A DNA stretch of 9,729 bases, from positions 1-9,729 of the forward strand of contig JAUVRN010000040.1 in NCBI GenBank assembly GCA_030597645.1. Direction: 5' to 3'. Made by a program: the position numbers and the translations under genes. Shown one piece after another: positions 1 through 6,754 of the stretch; within the stretch, counting starts at the first letter, position 1; each line of letters opens with the position of its first letter. This DNA is from Candidatus Zixiibacteriota bacterium (GTDB lineage Bacteria; Zixibacteria; MSB-5A5; JAUVRN01). The notes beneath the pieces are model-generated. The model searched no databases. It was not told the origin of the DNA and was given only the letters and a program-made list of their open reading frames with translations.

Positions 1-1064
1 CGCGGGTAACCGAGCTTGACCGGCATGCCGAGAGTGCGCTCCGCCAGCCGCGTCGCACCCTCGATCTGCACCGCCCCTCCTGTGATCACGCAGCCGCTGC
101 CCATCTTCCCGCGGTAGGGCGAGATCTCAAGTTCGCGACGGCACAGCGCATAGATTTCTTCCATACGCGGTTCGATGATCTGAGCCAGGACCGAGCGCGT
201 GACGTCGCGCGACGGCCGTCCGGGTGTACCGGGGATGGTGCATACTTCGTCGGGGGGCACCTCCTCGGCCAGCGCCGCTCCATACATGCGTTTGATTTCT
301 TCGGCGACTTCAGCACCGATGCGAAGACCGATAGCCACGTCATTGGTCACGTTGCGTCCGCCCACCCCTATGGTGGCGGTGTGGCGAATGGTACCCTCGA
401 AGAACACGGCGATGTCCGTGGTCTGGCCGCCGATGTCGATGACCAGCGTACCTATTTCTTTCTCATCCTCGTCGAGTACCGCCCAGCCCGATGCGACGGA
501 CTGCAGCACAAAGTCAGCGACGCCAAGGTCCGCCAATTCGAGCGCCCGGGCGATGTTCTGTGCGGTGTTGACGGCTCCCGTGACCAGGTGCACCTCCACC
601 TCGAGTCGGCGGCCGGACATACCCACGGGGTCCTTGATCCCCGGCTGGTCGTCCATGGTGAAGCTCACGGGCATGCAGTGGATGATCTCCCGGTCGGTGG
701 GCAACAGGACGGCGCGGGCCGCCTGAATGGCGCGTTCCACGTCCGCGGGCGTCACCTCCTGATGTCCGCCGTGAATGGCCACGACGCCGCGGCTGTTGAT
801 ACTCTTGACCTGATCGCCGCCGATTCCGCAGGTCACGGTGTCGACCTTGGTCTGCGCCATGAGCTCGGCATCGGTTACGGCTTGAGCGATGGAGCGAACC
901 GTGCAGTCGAGATCGACTACGACACCCCGCCTGAGACCGTCCGCCGGGGCCTGCCCGACGCCGAGCACGCGAGGGACTCCGTCCGGTTCGGACAGATCGG
1001 CAATAAGGGCACAGATCTTGCTGGTTCCGATATCGAGCGCGCAGACCATTTCGTTGTTTTCCAT
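1..1064 (-). CDS. ftsA: Cell division protein FtsA, 3' end beyond window
   Basis: FtsA is an actin-like ATPase on the cytoplasmic face of the membrane. It tethers FtsZ filaments and recruits later divisome proteins. Translating the minus strand from the ATG at 1064 gives 354 uninterrupted codons running off the window edge. The phosphate-1 loop ALDIGTSK is at residues 9-16, followed by a stretch matching the FtsA-specific 1C domain at about 85-165. The phosphate-2 loop VIDIGGQTTDIAVF is at 208-221, and the adenosine motif VITGGAVQIEGA is at 326-337. FtsA proteins are usually about 400-420 residues, so the last 50-70 residues, including the C-terminal amphipathic membrane helix, are missing from view. 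The start is supported by a GAGGA ribosome binding site at 1071-1075, six bases upstream and overlapping the ftsQ stop. One oddity is Gln214, where the usual phosphate-2 motif is DIGGGT. ftsZ would be expected next but is not visible. The identification is secure. Confidence 0.96.
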   Translation of the reverse strand, partial: MENNEMVCALDIGTSKICALIADLSEPDGVPRVLGVGQAPADGLRRGVVVDLDCTVRSIAQAVTDAELMAQTKVDTVTCGIGGDQVKSINSRGVVAIHGGHQEVTPADVERAIQAARAVLLPTDREIIHCMPVSFTMDDQPGIKDPVGMSGRRLEVEVHLVTGAVNTAQNIARALELADLGVADFVLQSVASGWAVLDEDEKEIGTLVIDIGGQTTDIAVFFEGTIRHTATIGVGGRNVTNDVAIGLRIGAEVAEEIKRMYGAALAEEVPPDEVCTIPGTPGRPSRDVTRSVLAQIIEPRMEEIYALCRRELEISPYRGKMGSGCVITGGAVQIEGATRLAERTLGMPVKLGYP

Positions 1065-1073
1065 GTACGTTCC

Positions 1074-1763
1074 TCAAATGTGGTCTATGACCTGATCCTT
1101 GAAGCGCATGTCCAGTTCGTTGCCGCTGACCGGCAGGCGTGCCAGAACCGCCCAGAGCCTCGACAGGGCCTGGTGCCAGTCGCCGCGGCCCAGGCGGATG
1201 TACAGGCGCTCGGGCCAGAGCAGGATGCTCACCTCGCGCGCATCGCTCACGTGTACCTCTGCCAGCCGACCCGCAAAGGGCCCCGCCACGTCTCGCCAAT
1301 CTCGCACGAACGCCAGGGCCGTTCGCATCTTCGGGTGGTCGCTGGCGGTGTAGTATACGGCCTCACCCCCGATACCCGTGATGAGGGGAAGCCGTCCCTC
1401 TGTTACGTGCTCCGACAGGGGCAACAGGGCCCCGGTCATCGACACGCCGGCCACAGGTCGGGTGTCGACCAGACACACCGGCGTTTCCAGCTCGACGTCG
1501 GCCACCGCCTGGCCGCTCCACGTGACGTGTGTACGCACCCGGGCTACGGCGGGCAGAGCCGCGACGCGGCGCGCCCACTGTTGCAGATCGACGCGCAGCA
1601 GGTTGGTGCCTTCGGGTTCGGCCAACAGCGTGGCCACGGTGTCGGCCTGTGTGCCCGCACCCTCCACGTGCACTTCACCGAGCCGGAATACCGGCGCATA
1701 GTGACACACCACGGCGAACAGCCCGAGCAACCACACGGTGCCCAGCAGCAGCCGGATTCTCAC
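1074..1763 (-). CDS. ftsQ: Cell division protein FtsQ/DivIB, short form
   Basis: FtsQ/DivIB is a bitopic membrane protein that links early and late divisome components through its extracytoplasmic part (the FtsQBL complex in E. coli). The product is 229 residues, against about 276 in E. coli. Residues 4-20 form one hydrophobic helix. A POTRA-like domain starts with FRLGEVHVEGAG (26-37) and runs to about residue 95. The beta domain ends in ELDMRFKDQVI at 216-226, which resembles the usual C-terminal 'DLRF..QV' strand of FtsQ. Only about three residues precede the helix, so the normal cytoplasmic tail is essentially absent. The start codon is GTG at 1763-1761, sharing GTGA with the murC stop. 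A GGGGAGGAG sequence at 1769-1777, five bases upstream, strongly supports it. The gene lies directly between murC and ftsA, the conserved place for ftsQ. Sequence similarity in this family is always low, so the name rests on the fold pattern plus position. Confidence 0.9.
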   Translation of the reverse strand: MRIRLLLGTVWLLGLFAVVCHYAPVFRLGEVHVEGAGTQADTVATLLAEPEGTNLLRVDLQQWARRVAALPAVARVRTHVTWSGQAVADVELETPVCLVDTRPVAGVSMTGALLPLSEHVTEGRLPLITGIGGEAVYYTASDHPKMRTALAFVRDWRDVAGPFAGRLAEVHVSDAREVSILLWPERLYIRLGRGDWHQALSRLWAVLARLPVSGNELDMRFKDQVIDHI

Positions 1764-3184
1764 ACCGGCTCCTCCCCTGCGAAGATACTCCGGCCACGCC
1801 GTCCGATATCACCGGCACCGAGCGTAATCACGAGGTCCCCCGACACGACGAGCGAGCGAACCGTTTCGGCCAGCGCGTCGACGGAGTCCTCATACCGCAC
1901 CGCGGTCGCACCACGACGCTGCAGCGCGTCGGCCACCAGTTCACCGGTGACACCCGCCACCGGCTGCTCCCGACTGCCGTACACGTCGGTGACGATGACC
2001 ACGTCGGCGGCCAGCAGCGCTCCGGCGAACTCTTCGGCGAAGCGCTGCGTGCGCGAGTAGAGGTGCGGTTGAAACAGCGCCACCAGGCGCCGGTCGGGGA
2101 AGCCGGCGCGGGCGGCCTGCAGCGTCGCACGTACTTCCGTGGGGTGATGCGCAAAATCGTCCACCAGCATGATGCCGTCGAATTCGCCTACCACCTCAAA
2201 GCGTCTCCGCACACCGGAAAAACCTTCCAGCGCTTCCCGGGCGACCTCCCACGGCACGTCCAGCTCAAAGGCTACGGCCAGTGCCGCCAGCGCGTTGTGC
2301 ACGTTGTGGGTGCCCGGAACGCGCAGGTGCAGCTCGCCGAGGGACGCGCCGTCGCGGATGACGCGCGCGGTGGTGGACACCCCGTCGGCCGCGTTCACTT
2401 CCGCACGCAACGGGGCATCGGCACCGAAGCCGTACAAGGAGAGAGGGCGCTCGATGTCACCGCGGATCTGTGCGAGATTGTGATCGTCCCCGGACAGTAC
2501 GACCCGGCCGTAGAACGGAACCGACCGCAGAAACGTGCGGAAGGCACCGAGGAGATGAGCAAACGAATCGTAACACTCCAGATGCTCCGGCTCGATGTTG
2601 GTGGCCACCGCCATGATCGGGGAGAGTTGCAGAAAGGACTGATCGAATTCATCGGCCTCGGCTACCAGGATGTCACCCTGACCGACACGGGCACCCGTGT
2701 TCGTCCCGGTGAGACGGCCGCCGACGATGATGGTGGGATCGAAACCGGCGTGCGTGAGGACGTCACCGATCATGGACGTGACGGTACTCTTGCCGTGTGT
2801 ACCGCACACGGCGATGCCCCAGCGCAGCCGCATCAGTTCGGCCAGCATCTCGGCACGCAGGATAATGGGAATGTCGCGTCGCCGTGCCTCCTGTACCTCC
2901 GGGTTGTCCTCCCCGATGGCCGACGAGATGATCACCACCTGGGCGTCGCCGACGGCGACGGCATCGTGCCCCGCGCGGATGCGGGCACCAAGCGTGGTCA
3001 GCCGATCGGTGACGTCCGTCCGGGCCAGGTCGGAACCCGACACCTCGAATCCAAAGGAGAGCAGCACCTCGGCAATGCCGCACATGCCGGTACCGCCGAT
3101 GCCCACCATGTGCAGACGCCGGATGCGTTGCGGGATGGAATGCGTTCGTGCGGGTCCGGGCCGAGGCAGTTGTGCGGTCATCAC
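1760..3184 (-). CDS. murC: UDP-N-acetylmuramate--L-alanine ligase MurC
   Basis: MurC is the cytoplasmic Mur ligase that attaches L-alanine to UDP-MurNAc using ATP, the first peptide-stem step. The 474-residue product has the normal three-domain length. The UDP-binding N-terminal domain carries HMVGIGGTGM at 25-34. The ATP-binding domain has the P-loop CGTHGKST at 127-134 with Lys132, then EADEFDQSF and NIEPEHLECY. The C-terminal domain has RRRFEVVG and DDFAHHPTEV, the MurC signature 'DD..HHPTE'. The P-loop lysine is followed by Ser where MurC normally has Thr, a conservative change. The start is ambiguous: GTG at 3184-3182 (sharing GTGA with the murG stop, GGAGA seven bases upstream) or the adjacent ATG at 3181-3179. 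They differ by one residue. The gene overlaps ftsQ by four bases at its 3' end. No murB or ddl domain is fused to it. The identification is secure. Confidence 0.97.
   Translation of the reverse strand: MMTAQLPRPGPARTHSIPQRIRRLHMVGIGGTGMCGIAEVLLSFGFEVSGSDLARTDVTDRLTTLGARIRAGHDAVAVGDAQVVIISSAIGEDNPEVQEARRRDIPIILRAEMLAELMRLRWGIAVCGTHGKSTVTSMIGDVLTHAGFDPTIIVGGRLTGTNTGARVGQGDILVAEADEFDQSFLQLSPIMAVATNIEPEHLECYDSFAHLLGAFRTFLRSVPFYGRVVLSGDDHNLAQIRGDIERPLSLYGFGADAPLRAEVNAADGVSTTARVIRDGASLGELHLRVPGTHNVHNALAALAVAFELDVPWEVAREALEGFSGVRRRFEVVGEFDGIMLVDDFAHHPTEVRATLQAARAGFPDRRLVALFQPHLYSRTQRFAEEFAGALLAADVVIVTDVYGSREQPVAGVTGELVADALQRRGATAVRYEDSVDALAETVRSLVVSGDLVITLGAGDIGRRGRSIFAGEEPV
1769..1777 (-). promoter_or_regulatory. 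Ribosome binding site deciding the GTG start of ftsQ
   Basis: The minus strand reads GGGGAGGAG inside the last codons of murC, five bases before a GTG that shares GTGA with the murC stop. It supports the GTG at 1763 as the true start of ftsQ despite the very short sequence before the membrane helix. Confidence 0.75.
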
Positions 3185-4263
3185 AGTGCGTTCTCCAGGG
3201 TGTCGACGATCGCCGCAGTGGCCCCGGGGCGGCCGAGCCGACGCGCACCTGCAGCCAGCCGCGCCTGGTGCGTAGAATCAACGGCCAGGGCAAGAAGCGT
3301 TTCGGGCAGGATACTGGACTCCAGGTCCTGGTCACGCACCGACAATGCCGCGCCGGCCTTTACCAGCACTTCGACGTTTTGCTCCTGGTGCCCCCCCGCG
3401 GCATGGGGAAACGGCACCAGCACGGCGGGCTTGCCCACCGCACAGATTTCCGCGGTGGTCATCGCGCCGGCCCGGGCCAGGACCAGGTCAGAGGCGGCGT
3501 AGGCGTCGGGCATCTGGTCAATGAACGGGCACATGGTTCCGGGAAAGAGCTCCATTTGAATGTGCGACCGCCAGTATTCGTAGTCCCTCTTGCCGATCTG
3601 CCACCAGATGCGCAGCGGGCCCTGTCTCGACAGCACCGACGCAATTCGCGCCACGGCGCGATTGATCGATGCCGCACCACCGGAGCCCCCGAGCACCAGC
3701 AGGACACGATCGTCTGCCGCGAACCCGCCTGTTTTGCGTCCCCGCCAGCGATCTCCCGATGCGATATCCGTGCGTACCGGGTTGCCCGTATGCACCACGC
3801 GAGCCGTCGGCAGCGCCCGCTCGAGATCGGGATACCCTGCAAACACAGCCTGACACCGTGGCGCCAGCCTGCGCGTCACCAGGCCCGGCTGAGCATTCTG
3901 CTCCTGCCAGTACAGGGGCACGCCGTGCCAGGCCGCGATCTGACCTGCCGGGTACGAGGCGTAACCGCCCGTACCCAGCACCAGATTCGGCCGGTGCCGG
4001 CGGTAGAGCATTTCGCACCGGCTCAGGCTGCCCGCCAGGCGGGCGTAAAAGGAGAGACGCTCGAACGGACCATGGTGCAGATCGCCGGCCACCGGCAACA
4101 GCGTATGCGGCAGGTCGCTCTCCGCCAGCACCTCGGCTTCGAGACCACGTGCGGCGCCGATATAGTGGACCTCCAGGTCCGCACACCGGGACCGAAGTTC
4201 CCGGGCGATATTGAGTGCCGGAAACAGGTGTCCACCGGTTCCGCCCCCCGTAATCCAGATCAT
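3181..4263 (-). CDS. murG: UDP-GlcNAc:undecaprenyl-PP-MurNAc-pentapeptide GlcNAc transferase MurG
   Basis: MurG is a GT28 glycosyltransferase on the inner face of the membrane. It transfers GlcNAc from UDP-GlcNAc to lipid I, making lipid II. The 360-residue product has the usual length and both Rossmann-like halves. The N-terminal glycine loop TGGGTGGHLFPAL is at 5-17, GTGGYASYP at 97-105 and WQEQNAQPG at 119-127. GNPVR is at 160-164, its Arg matching the conserved UDP-contacting arginine. The C-terminal signature RAGAMTTAE is at 264-272, followed by GKP and HQEQN. Two family positions differ: GGSGGA (192-197) where GGSQGA is usual, and Gly291 before His292-Gln293 where many homologues have Asp. 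The ATG at 4263 lies two bases past the ftsW stop, with AGAGGT overlapping that stop as a plausible ribosome binding site. The 3' end overlaps the murC start. The identification is secure. Confidence 0.97.
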   Translation of the reverse strand: MIWITGGGTGGHLFPALNIARELRSRCADLEVHYIGAARGLEAEVLAESDLPHTLLPVAGDLHHGPFERLSFYARLAGSLSRCEMLYRRHRPNLVLGTGGYASYPAGQIAAWHGVPLYWQEQNAQPGLVTRRLAPRCQAVFAGYPDLERALPTARVVHTGNPVRTDIASGDRWRGRKTGGFAADDRVLLVLGGSGGAASINRAVARIASVLSRQGPLRIWWQIGKRDYEYWRSHIQMELFPGTMCPFIDQMPDAYAASDLVLARAGAMTTAEICAVGKPAVLVPFPHAAGGHQEQNVEVLVKAGAALSVRDQDLESSILPETLLALAVDSTHQARLAAGARRLGRPGATAAIVDTLENAL

Positions 4264-4265
4264 GA

Positions 4266-5375
4266 CTACCTCTGCACATGGCGCGACACGTTGAGGACGA
4301 TGGCCAGCGCGGGGGTCGTAAAGAGCACGGACGTTCCTCCGTAGGAAAGCAGCGGCAATGGCAGACCCGTGGGCGGCACCAGACCCAGCACCACGCTGAT
4401 GTTGAGCGCCGCCTGTAGACCGAGCGAGATGATCAGACCCGCGACGAGCAGCGAAGAAAAGCGGTCGGGCGCACGCGACGCGATACGCAATCCCCGTAAC
4501 AGCAGGAGTGCATAGGCGGAGAGCATGATCACGAGTACGATGAAACCAAGTTCTTCCCCGATGCTCGCCAGGATAAAGTCGGTGTGCGCATCCGGAACGT
4601 ACAGGAACTTGGCGTTCCCCCCTCCCAGGCCTTTACCGAATAATCCGCCGTCGCCCATGAAGATGAGCGCCTGCTTCACCTGGTACCCCGCCTCGAACGG
4701 ATCTCGCAGGCCATCGACGTAGTTGTCGAGTCGATGGCGCTTGTACCCGAAACCGAACACGACAAGCACCGCCAGCAGCACAGCCGGTATGGTGGTGAGT
4801 GCCAGGTGTCGAATGGGTGTGCCGGCCACGTAGAGCATACTGAATACCGTAGCGGCCAGCAGGACCACCGAACCAAAGTCGGGTTGCAGCATCAACAGCA
4901 CGCCGCCGAATCCGAGCAGCGCAAGGTGCGGTAGTGTGTGCTTCTTGAACGTCGGTTCCTGGCGGCGGCGACGAGACAGCATGGCCGCCAGAAACAGGAT
5001 CACACCGAACCGGAATACTTCGGCCGGGTGCAGACCGAACGGACCGATCGAGAGCCACCGGCGTGCACCCCGCACTTCCGCGGAGAACAGCACGGCCACC
5101 AGCAGCACGGCGCCGAGCAACAGCCAGATGCGATACGTGCGCTGCCAGAAGGTGTAGGGCACGCGCGACACCCCGATCAGGACCGCCACACCGACGAAGA
5201 AGAACACCGACTGCTTGATGAAGAACAGCAGCGGCCGGTTGTAGTACTCCGCGGCCAGATGGGACGAGGCCGAAAAGACCAGTACGGCACCGAACCCCAG
5301 AAGCGCCGTCGCGACCCACAGGATGATCCGATCCGGGGCTGCACTTCCCGGCGCCCGCTCAACCCGCGAATTCAT
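4266..5375 (-). CDS. ftsW: Septal peptidoglycan glycosyltransferase FtsW (SEDS family)
   Basis: FtsW is a polytopic SEDS-family membrane glycosyltransferase that polymerises lipid II at the septum with its partner PBP, FtsI. The 369-residue product has about ten hydrophobic segments beginning near residue 17. Family motifs are GARRWL (103-108), QPDFGS (164-169), KQALIFMGDGGLFGKGLG (234-251), PDAHTDFI (261-268), GEELG (273-277) and GLPLPLLSYGGTS (337-349). Asp266 corresponds to the Asp known to be essential in SEDS polymerases. The frame is open further upstream to 5483, but that extension is non-hydrophobic and overlaps murD. I chose the ATG at 5375, with GGGAG at 5384-5388 eight bases before it, which overlaps the murD end by 17 bases. 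RodA has the same fold and motifs. Position between murD and murG favours FtsW over RodA. Confidence 0.95.
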   Translation of the reverse strand: MNSRVERAPGSAAPDRIILWVATALLGFGAVLVFSASSHLAAEYYNRPLLFFIKQSVFFFVGVAVLIGVSRVPYTFWQRTYRIWLLLGAVLLVAVLFSAEVRGARRWLSIGPFGLHPAEVFRFGVILFLAAMLSRRRRQEPTFKKHTLPHLALLGFGGVLLMLQPDFGSVVLLAATVFSMLYVAGTPIRHLALTTIPAVLLAVLVVFGFGYKRHRLDNYVDGLRDPFEAGYQVKQALIFMGDGGLFGKGLGGGNAKFLYVPDAHTDFILASIGEELGFIVLVIMLSAYALLLLRGLRIASRAPDRFSSLLVAGLIISLGLQAALNISVVLGLVPPTGLPLPLLSYGGTSVLFTTPALAIVLNVSRHVQR

Positions 5376-6750
5376 CCACGTACTCCCGGAAGCGGTCTCC
5401 GCGCTCCTCGAAATCGTTGAACTGGTCAAAGCTGGCACAGGCCGGCGACAGCAGTACGGCGTCGCCGGGCCTGGAGATCGCAAAGGCTCTTTCTACCGCG
5501 GCACGGAGGTCGTCTGTCAGGTCGACCTGGATCCGGCTCTGCCAGGCACGCTGGAAGTGCTCGCGGGCTTCGCCGTAGGCGATCACGGCGCGGGCTTTTT
5601 GCGACAGCAGGCTCAGGGCATCGGCCGGGTCGTCGCCCTTGGCGCGACCACCCACGAGCAGCACGATCGGACCGGCCACCGCGTCCAGCGCCACGCACAT
5701 CGCACCGACGTTCGTCGCCTTGCTGTCATTGATGACCCGTCGGCCGCGACGCGTGCCGAGAGGCTCGAGCCGATGCGGCACGCCCTCGAACACAGCCAGC
5801 GCCCCGGCGATGGACTCGGGAGCCGCCCCGTACGCCAGTGCCATCGCGGCCGCAGCCGCGGCGTTTGCCAGGTTGTGTGCTCCCGGCAGGCGAATGCGAT
5901 CGAGTGACGTGATCACCCCGTCCCCGGCCGGTGTCCGATAGACCAGGTTGCCGTGGTCGCAGTACACACCCTCGGGGAGAAACTGCGTGGTGGAAAAGTA
6001 GATCGTATGCACACCGGGCGGTGGCCGGAGCTCACGCGAGGTGGGACAGTCGGCATTGAGCACCACCGTGTCGCCGTCGCACTGGTTTTCGACGATGCGG
6101 AACTTCGCCGCGGCATAGTGCGCCAGGTCACCGTGTCGCTCCAGGTGATCCGGCGTGATGTTGAGGATCCCGCTGACGATCGGTCGAAAGGTCTCGGTGT
6201 ACTCGAGCTGGTAGGAGGACACCTCCAGCACGACCGGCTCCGGCAAACCGGCGGCAATCGCCGAGTAGGCCAGTCCAACGTTTCCGGCCAGGCGAGCCTG
6301 CAGACCGTCCTGCTTGAGCATGTGGTGCAGCAGTGTCGCGGTGGTCGTTTTGCCGTTGGTGCCGGTGACCGCCAGCACGTCGCCGGCATGCAGCCAGAAC
6401 GCGACTTCGATTTCGGAAAAAACCGGTACACCCTTCGTGCGCGCCTTGACAAGGACCGGATGGTCTGCCGCAATCCCCGGACTCGGGACGACGAAATCGA
6501 CACGCGCCAGCACGTCTTCCGTGTGGCGGCCCAGCTCGACCCAGGCGCCGAGATCACGCAGCTGCTCGGCATTCTGCTGCAGGCGATCCGTATCACTCCG
6601 GTCCGAAGCCAGTACCTCGGCGCCGGCCGACAACAGCATGCGGCTTACGGCGCCGCCCGTGCGCGCCAGTCCGAGTACGGCCACACGTCGCCCGCGAATG
6701 CGTTCGGGGTGGACGTGAGAGGTGGCCATGACGTCTTTCACCGTTTCCAT
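5359..6750 (-). CDS. murD: UDP-N-acetylmuramoyl-L-alanine--D-glutamate ligase MurD
   Basis: MurD adds D-glutamate to UDP-MurNAc-L-Ala in the cytoplasm using ATP, the second peptide-stem step. The product is 463 residues, within the family range. It shows the N-terminal UDP-binding loop VAVLGLARTGGA (23-34) and VVPSPGI (87-93). The P-loop is VTGTNGKTTT (128-137) with Lys134, followed by LEVSSYQLE (175-183) and NITPDHLERH (197-206). AAAKFRI (214-220) contains the likely carbamylated lysine, Lys216. The C-terminal domain has HRLE (326-329), INDSKATN (340-347) and LLSPACASFDQF (433-444), all typical of MurD. The start is uncertain. The ATG at 6750 lies four bases after the mraY stop with no clear ribosome binding site. 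A second ATG at 6729 (residue 8) is possible and would lose nothing conserved. The 3' end overlaps ftsW. The identification is secure. Confidence 0.97.
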   Translation of the reverse strand: METVKDVMATSHVHPERIRGRRVAVLGLARTGGAVSRMLLSAGAEVLASDRSDTDRLQQNAEQLRDLGAWVELGRHTEDVLARVDFVVPSPGIAADHPVLVKARTKGVPVFSEIEVAFWLHAGDVLAVTGTNGKTTTATLLHHMLKQDGLQARLAGNVGLAYSAIAAGLPEPVVLEVSSYQLEYTETFRPIVSGILNITPDHLERHGDLAHYAAAKFRIVENQCDGDTVVLNADCPTSRELRPPPGVHTIYFSTTQFLPEGVYCDHGNLVYRTPAGDGVITSLDRIRLPGAHNLANAAAAAAMALAYGAAPESIAGALAVFEGVPHRLEPLGTRRGRRVINDSKATNVGAMCVALDAVAGPIVLLVGGRAKGDDPADALSLLSQKARAVIAYGEAREHFQRAWQSRIQVDLTDDLRAAVERAFAISRPGDAVLLSPACASFDQFNDFEERGDRFREYVDEFAG

Positions 6751-6754
6751 AGGT

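Noticed and set aside
514..1299. A 261-codon open frame on the minus strand across the ftsQ-ftsA junction
   Set aside because: It is out of frame with both ftsA and ftsQ, which each show conserved motifs and good ribosome binding sites. The product is low-complexity Gly/Arg-rich.
1695..1763. A lipobox-like AVVC at the end of the FtsQ hydrophobic helix
   Set aside because: The residue before Cys20 is Val, not Gly, Ala or Ser as a lipobox requires, so the helix is better read as a membrane anchor.
381..2060. A 559-codon open frame on the plus strand
   Set aside because: It lies wholly antisense to ftsA, ftsQ and murC, has a low-complexity Arg/Gln/His-rich composition and no recognisable motif. 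In GC-rich genes the opposite strand is often stop-free in one frame.
1529..3502. A 657-codon open frame on the plus strand
   Set aside because: It is antisense to murC and parts of ftsQ and murG, and no domain is recognisable. The minus strand carries full, motif-complete genes here.
3148..4344. A 398-codon open frame on the plus strand
   Set aside because: It is antisense to murG, has no family motif and an Arg/His/Gln-rich composition typical of a shadow frame.
5376..5483. A 36-residue N-terminal extension of FtsW
   Set aside because: The extension is polar, resembles no SEDS N-terminus and lies fully inside murD. The ATG at 5375 has a ribosome binding site and starts just before the first membrane helix.
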